From Phycisphaerales bacterium (lineage in GTDB: Bacteria; Planctomycetota; Phycisphaerae; Phycisphaerales; SM1A02), in assembly GCA_007127615.1 (NCBI GenBank), contig SKZB01000417.1, positions 1-10,339 of the forward strand: a stretch of 10,339 nucleotides of DNA. The letters are read 5' to 3'. Below, in pieces: positions 5,687 to 10,339 of this stretch (its first letter is position 1; each line of letters begins with the position of its first letter). Below the pieces are notes generated by a model. That model searched no databases, had not been told where the DNA came from, and saw only the letters and a list, made by a program, of their open reading frames with translations. The position numbers and the translations under genes are program-made.

Positions 5687-7424
5687 TCACGCCGCGATCC
5701 CACCCCCTCTGGCCAACGCATCGCCTCCCGCGTTCGTACCGGCGCTCCGGATCGGGCTGGCCGGCGGGTTGATCCACGCGCTGGTGATCGGTGGGGCGTT
5801 TGCGGCGATTCATCTGGAACTGCTCATTCTGCTCGCGCCCCTGACCCTCGCTCTGACCGCACAGCGCGCCGGCGCTCGTGCCTGGCCGGCCGGGCTGGGC
5901 GTGTACCTGATCAGCTTCCTTCTCTGGCTCTGGCTGTCGCGCTGGCTGGTGCAGGTTACGCCCGCCGGTTTCATTCTGTACGCGCTCATCATGGCGATCT
6001 ACCCCGCCCTGTTCGTTCTCGTCTTGAACCGGGCGATGTGGCACCCCCTCACGAAGCGGATCCCGATGACCCTGCTCGTGCCGGTGATCTGGGTCGGGAT
6101 CGAGTTCTTTCGCGGCGAGATTTTTTTCCACGGCTACCCGTGGTATCTGATCGCCCATCCGCTGATCGAATTGCCGATCCTCGTGCAGAGCGCGGACCTC
6201 TTCGGCCTCTACGGACTGGGGTTTCTCTTCGCGCTGCCGGCGGGGGCCGCCATGGATCTCCTGCGCGCCGCATCATCCGGGCGCCTGCGTTCCGCGACTT
6301 TTCGCACCGCGGTCCCCGTGGCGGTGATCCTCGCGGCCAACGTCGCGTACGGCGTCTTTCGAATGCAGCAGCCGCTCGATTTCGACGGCCCGCGGTTCAT
6401 CATCGTCCAGACGAATCTGGATCAGGACATCAAGGAACGGTGGACCTTTGAGCAGCAGCAGCAGGATGTCGGCCGGTGGCTGGAAATCTCCGCCGAGGCG
6501 TTGATCGCCGCACGGCAAGCCGGTGAACCGCCGGATGCGGTGATCTGGCCCGAAACCACCGTCCCCGGTTTCGGTTTCGAGCCGGAGACGGTCCGCTTTC
6601 TGGTTGAGAATCGGTTCCTGCCTTCGGACGTCTTCACCGGCGCGATCGAGCGATTCGCCGGGCGGACGGGGACTCCGATGCTCATCGGCACAACGGCGAC
6701 GCTGGGGCTGGACGTGCGGGAGGGGCAGTGGCACTACGAATCCCGGTACAACTCGGCGTATCTGATCCGGGGTGAACCGCCCTATCCCCGTTACGACAAG
6801 CGCTTTCTGACCCCGTTCGGGGAAACCATGCCGTATATCTCGGCGTGGCCGTGGCTGGAGGAGAGATTGCTGAATCTGGCGGCCGGCCCGGTGCGCTTCA
6901 ATCTCGATGAAGGATCGGGCCCTTCACTTCTGCCCCTGGAAACCTCGCGCGGCCCGCTCTGGCTGGCCGCACCGATCTGCTTCGAGGCCACGATGTCGCG
7001 CGTCTGCCGCCGACTGGTTCGGGATGACGCGGGCCGTCGGGCCGACGTGATGGTCAATCTGACCAACGACGGCTGGTTCGGATGGCACGACCTCGGGCGC
7101 AAGCATCACGCCCAGAGCGCGCGTTTTCGAGCGATCGAACTGCGAACGCCGATGGTCCGTAGTGCCAACACCGGGTTGAGCATCGTGATCGACTCACGCG
7201 GAACGATCCGGAATACAATCGGCGGGGGCCGCTACGGCACGCCGCGCCGGGAGACCACGTTACGGGTGCAGGTGCCGCTGGATCCGCGGGAGACGCTGTA
7301 TCTCCGGATCGGGAATCTGGCCGGCGGGATCTCGTTGGCCGGTCTCCTGGGTCTCCTGGGTCTGCTGATCGTCAACGTTTTTACCAATCCGCGCGCTCCG
7401 CATTCACGGAAGGAAGTTCAATGA
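5673..7424 (+). CDS. lnt: Apolipoprotein N-acyltransferase
   Basis: Inner-membrane enzyme that adds the third acyl chain to the N-terminal Cys of lipoproteins, the last step after Lgt and LspA. From the ATG at 5673 it has 583 residues, somewhat longer than the roughly 510 of E. coli Lnt. About seven hydrophobic segments cover residues 25-226, one more lies at about 545-568, and the nitrilase-fold domain is at about 240-530. Catalytic triad: E294 in VIWPETTVPG, K376 in YPRYDKRFLTPFGE, C436 in APICFEA. Also conserved are NLTNDGWFG (462-470) and RAIELRTPMVRSANTG (486-501). The open frame extends up to a GTG at 5637 inside accD, but the ATG at 5673 is the more natural start (14 bp overlap). A short in-frame repeat of GGTCTCCTG (7341-7367) encodes the GLLGLLGLL of the last helix. 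The ATGA overlap with the next gene implies coupling. Confidence 0.94.
   Translation: MPASDHAAIPPPLANASPPAFVPALRIGLAGGLIHALVIGGAFAAIHLELLILLAPLTLALTAQRAGARAWPAGLGVYLISFLLWLWLSRWLVQVTPAGFILYALIMAIYPALFVLVLNRAMWHPLTKRIPMTLLVPVIWVGIEFFRGEIFFHGYPWYLIAHPLIELPILVQSADLFGLYGLGFLFALPAGAAMDLLRAASSGRLRSATFRTAVPVAVILAANVAYGVFRMQQPLDFDGPRFIIVQTNLDQDIKERWTFEQQQQDVGRWLEISAEALIAARQAGEPPDAVIWPETTVPGFGFEPETVRFLVENRFLPSDVFTGAIERFAGRTGTPMLIGTTATLGLDVREGQWHYESRYNSAYLIRGEPPYPRYDKRFLTPFGETMPYISAWPWLEERLLNLAAGPVRFNLDEGSGPSLLPLETSRGPLWLAAPICFEATMSRVCRRLVRDDAGRRADVMVNLTNDGWFGWHDLGRKHHAQSARFRAIELRTPMVRSANTGLSIVIDSRGTIRNTIGGGRYGTPRRETTLRVQVPLDPRETLYLRIGNLAGGISLAGLLGLLGLLIVNVFTNPRAPHSRKEVQ
7341..7367 (+). repeat. 9-bp tandem repeat within lnt
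   Basis: GGTCTCCTG is repeated exactly at 7341-7349 and 7350-7358, then once with one change (GGTCTGCTG, 7359-7367). It is in frame and encodes Gly-Leu-Leu three times in the C-terminal membrane helix. Probably slippage-born length variation tolerated in a hydrophobic segment. Confidence 0.75.
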
Positions 7425-8542
7425 CACGGCAATCGAACCGGGCAGTCCTCATCGCGCTCGGGATCACCGCGACCCTGACGGCACTGATCTTCATCCCGGG
7501 GTGCGGCGACACCACCGAGCAGGTCTGGAGCACGCGCAACGATTCCGCGGGCCATGCGGCTTCGGGGTGGGATCCCGCCGCCCGCGCGATCGGTGAGCCG
7601 ATCATCGTGGATCTGGAGAAAACCGGAACCCGCGCCAGTGCGATCGAACTGCTCAGGCAGGCGGTGGATTCCACCAACCCGCTTCTTCGCGCCAACGCCA
7701 TCGAAGCGTTGCAGTCCGCGCCGGAGGAGTTGCCGAAGGTCCTTCCCGCGCGGCTCGCCGATGAAAATCGGGGCGTGCGCTTCATCGCCGTGATGTCGGT
7801 CGGTCAGCATCGTCTGACGGAACTGATCCCGCTGGTTCTTCCGCTGGTGCACGATGAGGCCGCCTCGGTTCGGGCGGCGGCGATTTACGCCCTGCATGCC
7901 TGCGGCGAAGACGTTGACCCGACGCCGCTGGCTTCGATGCTGCTCGGCGAGATTCCCGAGGCCAAAGCCAACGCGGCCCTGATCCTGGGGGAGTTGGGTG
8001 ATGATTCGGCCTTGCCGCTGCTGCGAACCGCGGTCGGGCGGGGCATGTCGCGGGTTTCCGATGCGCAGGCGAAGATCATCGATCTGCAGATCGCCGAGGC
8101 GATGGTGAAGCTCGGGGACGAACGTGAATTGGAAGGGATCCGGGCCACGCTTTTTGCGCCCGCGGAGCAGGGGGAATTGATCGCGCTGGCGTGTCAGATG
8201 CTTGGGCGGCTCAACGACGTTCGGGCCGCCCCGAACCTGGCGGATCTGGCCACCCGCGCGGGACGGCGTGAGATGCCCGCCGAGGTGCGCATGGCGGCGA
8301 CGCTGGCCCTGGCGGAGCTCGGCGCGTCCGCCCCCGTGGAGGTGCCGCTGCGGTTTGCCGGAAGCACCGAATTCTCGCTTCGGGCCCAGGCCGCCGTCAC
8401 GCTCGGCGGGATCTTCACCTCCGGCAGTTCCCAGGCCCTGCGGCAGTTGCTCACCGATTCCAACCCGTTGGTCCAGATCGCGGCGGCGGGGGGGATCCTG
8501 AGGCACAGCGCGACCACCGGCCAGGCCCGCCGCAGTTCCTGA
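7421..8542 (+). CDS. HEAT-repeat lipoprotein of unknown function
   Basis: 373 residues. The N-terminus (MTRQSNR, then a hydrophobic stretch 8-27) ends in FIPGC, a plausible though not ideal lipobox, with acylated Cys28 followed by G29-D30. Residues about 70-360 form 7-8 HEAT/PBS-lyase-like helical repeats. Clear examples are NPLLRANAIEALQSA (86-100), ASVRAAAIYALHACG (148-162), EAKANAALILGELGD (180-194), EVRMAATLALAELG (288-301) and FSLRAQAAVTLGGI (318-331). Such solenoids bind proteins; no catalytic motif is visible. The ATG overlaps the lnt stop (ATGA), and GGAAGG at 7408-7413 serves as its ribosome binding site, so it is the last gene of the rpe-to-lnt run. A lipoprotein coupled to the enzyme that matures lipoproteins is suggestive but proves no functional link. 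No intrinsic terminator is seen after it. Confidence 0.82.
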   Translation: MTRQSNRAVLIALGITATLTALIFIPGCGDTTEQVWSTRNDSAGHAASGWDPAARAIGEPIIVDLEKTGTRASAIELLRQAVDSTNPLLRANAIEALQSAPEELPKVLPARLADENRGVRFIAVMSVGQHRLTELIPLVLPLVHDEAASVRAAAIYALHACGEDVDPTPLASMLLGEIPEAKANAALILGELGDDSALPLLRTAVGRGMSRVSDAQAKIIDLQIAEAMVKLGDERELEGIRATLFAPAEQGELIALACQMLGRLNDVRAAPNLADLATRAGRREMPAEVRMAATLALAELGASAPVEVPLRFAGSTEFSLRAQAAVTLGGIFTSGSSQALRQLLTDSNPLVQIAAAGGILRHSATTGQARRSS

Positions 8543-8621
8543 GCCGGAACCCCGCGCCGAACCATTTTCTCTACTCCACCATCGGCCGGGCGGCGGGTGG
8601 GAAGCGTGCGCCGCGCCGCGG

Positions 8622-8650
8622 TTGACATGCCACCACGTGAACGGTACAAA
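8622..8650 (+). promoter_or_regulatory. Strong sigma-70-type promoter for the coiled-coil gene
   Basis: A perfect -35 TTGACA (8622-8627), 17 bp spacer, and -10 TACAAA (8645-8650, 4 of 6). The spacer contains the palindrome CACGTG (8634-8639). Transcription would start near 8657, leaving a leader of about 176 bases before the GTG at 8833. It sits in the 290 bp gap after the HEAT lipoprotein gene, where a new unit is expected. Confidence 0.72.
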
Positions 8651-8657
8651 CATGATT

Positions 8658-8687
8658 CGGCCCGTTCCCGCCACGGCGAACGGGTCG
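8658..8687 (+). other. Stable stem-loop at the predicted transcript 5' end
   Basis: CGGCCCGTTC (8658-8667) pairs with GAACGGGTCG (8678-8687), 10 bp with one G-U, around a 10-base loop. It begins within a base or two of the transcription start predicted from the 8622-8650 promoter. No U-tract follows directly (TTGACGCAACTTTT), so it is not a standard terminator. A role in mRNA stability or leader folding is inference. Confidence 0.55.
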
Positions 8688-8820
8688 TTGACGCAACTTT
8701 TCCTGATCCCGTGAGGAGTTTCGGACTGCGTTCCGATCGCCCGTCATCCGGTTGAAGTGAGACCGTTGAAGGACGACCACGCCCCTGATCGTCAGTCTTG
8801 AAGCCGACTCGTACGAACTT

Positions 8821-8825
8821 GAGGA
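8821..8825 (+). promoter_or_regulatory. Ribosome binding site that fixes a GTG start
   Basis: GAGGA at 8821-8825 is 7 bp before the GTG at 8833. No alternative ATG lies in that frame nearby (the ATG at 8837 is out of frame), so GTG is taken as the start of the coiled-coil protein. Confidence 0.7.
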
Positions 8826-8832
8826 TTCCGCT

Positions 8833-9717
8833 GTGCATGTTCTGACGAAGATCTTCATCGTGCTCGTGACGCTTCTGGCGATTTTTCTGGTGCCGCTGAT
8901 CGTTGTGTACGCCTACAACGACGATGCCTACAGGGCGAGGTATCAGTCGGCCCAAGCGGAAGCCCAGGCGGCCCGCGATGCGCTGGCCTCCACGGAGTCC
9001 CGGCACGGGGCGGTCGAATCCCGACTCGACCGGCAGTTGCACGAAGCCCGGAGCGAAGTTCGCAATCTCGAACGATCGCGCAACGAAGCGCTTCAGCAGG
9101 TCGGTCAACTCGAGTCCCGGCTCACCGCCTCCGAAGCTTTGAAAGCCGATATTCAATCCGAACTGCAGAAACTCGTCGCCAACATCGAATCCGGCACCGA
9201 ACTGACCAACAGTCTGGTCGGCGAACTGCGGACGTTGCGGCAGGAAGCCATGGCGTGCGAGCGTCAGAACGTGGAGCTTGACGAAGCGCTTCGCGATACC
9301 TCCTCGCAGCTTGAAGTCGCCATGGCCGCCCAGCGTGCGCTCCAGGAAGAATTGCAGCGGATGGCCGAGGAAAACGCGGCGGCGATGAACCAGATCAGCC
9401 AGTACGTCGCGCGGTTCGGCGCGATCGCCGATGATCGCCGGGATGAGGAAGTCGTGCCCGACCGCACGCTCACCACGACCGTCACCCGCGTGCGGCGCAG
9501 CGCCGATCAGGTGTTGATCGAAATCGGCGCCGGTTCACGTGACGGCGTACAGGAAGGTTGGACCATGACCATCGGGCGGGGCAGTCAGTTCCTTGCCAAC
9601 GTGCGGATCATCGAAGTCGATGTGAATCGTTCGACCGGACGCGTCGTGCTTGAGGACGAAGGCCGCGGGCTGGTCGATGTCGGCGACATCGTGCAGTCAT
9701 GGGCGGGAATGGACTGA
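8833..9717 (+). CDS. Membrane-anchored coiled-coil protein with small C-terminal beta domain (MreC-like architecture)
   Basis: 294 residues, GTG start. Residues 7-28 form one transmembrane helix (ending LVPLIVVYAY), probably with the C-terminus outside the cytoplasm. Residues about 35-195 are long, charged, Ala/Gln/Glu/Arg-rich heptad sequence typical of a coiled coil, with one Cys (C142). Residues about 210-290 look beta-rich: a segment with GSRDGVQEGWTMTIG (234-248), then a V..I.EVD...STGRVVLED stretch (257-275) and VDVGDIV (281-287). The layout TM, coiled coil, beta domain, and the GS.DGV..G turn recall MreC, but length and sequence are too divergent to name it so. True MreC genes usually follow mreB rather than precede it. 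It has its own promoter and a long leader. A possible envelope scaffold; function unknown. Confidence 0.8.
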   Translation: MHVLTKIFIVLVTLLAIFLVPLIVVYAYNDDAYRARYQSAQAEAQAARDALASTESRHGAVESRLDRQLHEARSEVRNLERSRNEALQQVGQLESRLTASEALKADIQSELQKLVANIESGTELTNSLVGELRTLRQEAMACERQNVELDEALRDTSSQLEVAMAAQRALQEELQRMAEENAAAMNQISQYVARFGAIADDRRDEEVVPDRTLTTTVTRVRRSADQVLIEIGAGSRDGVQEGWTMTIGRGSQFLANVRIIEVDVNRSTGRVVLEDEGRGLVDVGDIVQSWAGMD

Positions 9718-9767
9718 TCGATCCACCCCGGTCGTCTTTCCGAGGCGTGATTTCCCGTTTCCGAAGT

Positions 9768-9792
9768 CGATCCCGCCGCGAGGCGGAGATCG
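9768..9792 (+). other. Hairpin with GNRA-type loop between the coiled-coil and small-TM genes
   Basis: CGATCCCGCC (9768-9777) pairs with GGCGG-A-GATCG (9782-9792, one bulged A) around the tetraloop GCGA, closed by a C-G pair. cGNRAg loops are known to be unusually stable. No T-run follows, and the next start codon is 21 bp away, so it may be a processing or stability element that tunes expression of the downstream gene. Confidence 0.5.
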
Positions 9793-9813
9793 TCCGCAAG
9801 TGAGAACAGATCC

Positions 9814-9999
9814 ATGAGCCAGTTCAACCAACCCACGCGAAAGTCCGGCGGCGAGCTGAACGTGTACACGGCCCTTTTGTGTGTGGCGGTACTCGTCATG
9901 CTCGCCGGCGTCGTCCTTCTGGCCGTCCGCAATATCGACTACTCCGGCACGGAACGCGCCGGCGGCGGGATCTTCACGCTGGTTGAGCAGCCGCGGTAA
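9814..9999 (+). CDS. Small single-pass membrane protein, 61 residues
   Basis: The N-terminus (MSQFNQPTRKSGGELN) is polar and basic. Residues 17-38 (VYTALLCVAVLVMLAGVVLLAV) form one hydrophobic helix, and a short tail of about 23 residues follows, with RNIDYSGTERAGGGIF. No known domain recognised. A weak GAGAA purine tract (9802-9806) precedes the ATG at 9814. It lies 96 bp after the coiled-coil gene with no promoter visible between, so it is probably on the same transcript. The stop codon is inside a terminator-like hairpin. Codon use and composition match its neighbours, and the clean hydrophobic helix argues that it is a real gene. It may be a partner of the coiled-coil membrane protein; that is inference from position. 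Confidence 0.7.
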   Translation: MSQFNQPTRKSGGELNVYTALLCVAVLVMLAGVVLLAVRNIDYSGTERAGGGIFTLVEQPR

Positions 10000-10012
10000 G
10001 CTCTGCGGTTTT
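9991..10012 (+). terminator. Weak terminator-like hairpin overlapping the stop of the 61-residue gene
   Basis: CCGCGG (9991-9996) pairs with CTGCGG (10003-10008, one G-U) around a TAAGCT loop that contains the stop codon. TTTT (10009-10012) follows at once. The stem is short and the T-run is only four bases, so termination may be partial, letting some transcription continue into mreB. Confidence 0.45.
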
Positions 10013-10071
10013 CGGCCGGACCGTCAATCGTTCTTACGCCGAACACAACCCCGACGAAAACGCCACTTTCC

Positions 10072-10099
10072 CGGCGTCGATCCCCCACGATCGATGCCG
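10072..10099 (+). other. Inverted repeat in the mreB leader
   Basis: CGGCGTCGATC (10072-10082) pairs with GATCGATGCCG (10089-10099) over 11 bp with one G-U and a 6-base loop. A -10-like TATGAT (10106-10111) follows, but has no -35 at the right distance. It may be an operator or a leader hairpin. Smaller inverted repeats follow at 10124-10140 and 10158-10172. Confidence 0.45.
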
Positions 10100-10173
10100 T
10101 TGTCGTATGATTCATTCTCATCCCGATCTTTTGCCGATCGAAGGTCAGGTTGTTTCCGCGGCAAGCTGCCGCA

Positions 10174-10191
10174 TTTGCCTGCTTTGCCTGC
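10174..10191 (+). repeat. 9-bp tandem repeat in the mreB leader
   Basis: TTTGCCTGC occurs twice head-to-tail (10174-10182, 10183-10191), directly after the 6-bp inverted repeat GCGGCA/TGCCGC (10158-10172) and just before the 15-bp repeats. Confidence 0.75.
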
Positions 10192-10195
10192 CTTC

Positions 10196-10236
10196 CGCTC
10201 ACGGACCTTTCGCTCACGGACCTTCCGCCCACGGAG
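10196..10236 (+). repeat. 15-bp tandem repeat ending in the mreB ribosome binding site
   Basis: CGCTCACGGACCTTY is present at 10196-10210 and 10211-10225 (one difference, last base), then a partial third copy at 10226-10236 (CGCCCACGGAG). The third copy supplies the GGAG Shine-Dalgarno of mreB. The repeat may matter for translation or may reflect slippage. Confidence 0.8.
10233..10236 (+). promoter_or_regulatory. Ribosome binding site of mreB, favouring a GTG start
   Basis: GGAG at 10233-10236 is 9 bp from the GTG at 10246 but 15 bp from the in-frame ATG at 10252. The spacing favours the GTG. Confidence 0.5.
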
Positions 10237-10245
10237 TAGCTCCCG

Positions 10246-10339
10246 GTGTTTATGGATAGTCTTCTCGGCTGGTTCAGCGTCGATATGGGTATCGACCTGG
10301 GAACCTGCAACACCCTGGTGTGCGTGCGTGGCGAGGGCA
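10246..10339 (+). CDS. mreB: Rod shape-determining protein MreB, first 31 residues (gene runs off the window)
   Basis: MreB is the bacterial actin homologue that directs the cell-wall elongation machinery along the inner face of the membrane. The visible N-terminus, [13 protein letters not shown] then [18 protein letters not shown], matches the family start: a short amphipathic lead followed by the phosphate-1 ATP-binding loop (D-L-G-T-x-N-T). Most MreBs have GTANTLV.V; here the variable residue is Cys. The start is GTG at 10246 or ATG at 10252; ribosome-site spacing favours GTG. Only about 9% of the gene is in view, but the motif is specific; another actin-fold family member (such as an MreB paralogue) remains possible. 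The 246 bp leader carries hairpins and tandem repeats. Confidence 0.9.
   Translation, partial: MFMDSLLGWFSVDMGIDLGTCNTLVCVRGEG

Noticed and set aside
8590..8614. GCGGCG/CGCCGC inverted repeat as terminator of the HEAT lipoprotein gene
   Set aside because: 13-base loop, 6-bp stem and no T-run; it runs straight into the -35 element of the next promoter.
7418..8674. Minus-strand open frame (418 codons) opposite the HEAT lipoprotein
   Set aside because: Gly/Arg/Gln-rich low-complexity translation without recognisable motif; the plus strand has clear HEAT repeats and ATGA coupling.
1..10339. CRISPR arrays, insertion sequences, phage or toxin-antitoxin genes, tRNA or rRNA
   Set aside because: None seen; repeats present are short local tandem copies in leaders or in one gene, and all sizable genes are housekeeping or envelope-type with uniform base composition.

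Overview
The window is a GC-rich, densely coded bacterial chromosome segment carrying housekeeping genes. I see no mobile element, CRISPR array, tRNA or rRNA. Best guess for the organism is Planctomycetota, perhaps a rod- or coccus-forming class such as Phycisphaerae. The basis is the divergent PGK, the Lnt with a Sec/lipoprotein context, the [11 protein letters not shown] form of MreB, and the coiled-coil and small membrane proteins of unknown family. This is an inference from sequence style, not a search result.

Layout. Positions 1-612 (minus) hold the N-terminal 204 residues of MiaA, a tRNA dimethylallyltransferase. Divergent to it is pgk (816-2024). A secreted TlpA-like thioredoxin-fold protein with a helical, TPR-like C-terminus follows (2220-3269) and ends in a clear intrinsic terminator (3313-3346). 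Next is a tightly packed five-gene run on the plus strand: rpe (3396-4100), a degenerate histidine-phosphatase-fold protein (4103-4726, 2 bp gap), accD (4835-5686), lnt (5673-7424, 14 bp overlap) and a HEAT-repeat lipoprotein (7421-8542, ATGA overlap). A near-consensus promoter at 8622-8650 then starts a new unit: a membrane-anchored coiled-coil protein (8833-9717, GTG start), a 61-residue single-TM protein (9814-9999), a weak terminator-like hairpin, a repeat-rich leader and the start of mreB (10246 onward, cut by the window edge).

How the genes fit together. pgk and rpe serve central carbon metabolism (glycolysis/Calvin and pentose phosphate), and accD starts fatty-acid synthesis. Lnt finishes lipoprotein maturation in the membrane, and the gene overlapping it encodes a probable lipoprotein. 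The last three genes look like an envelope or cell-shape neighbourhood.

The most unusual items are these. The histidine phosphatase homologue has the catalytic RHG changed to RCG, by two base changes. The TM/coiled-coil/beta protein and the small TM protein directly precede mreB and resemble MreC in architecture. Short tandem repeats abut the ribosome binding sites of mreB and the TlpA-like gene. Stem-loops sit right behind two predicted promoters.
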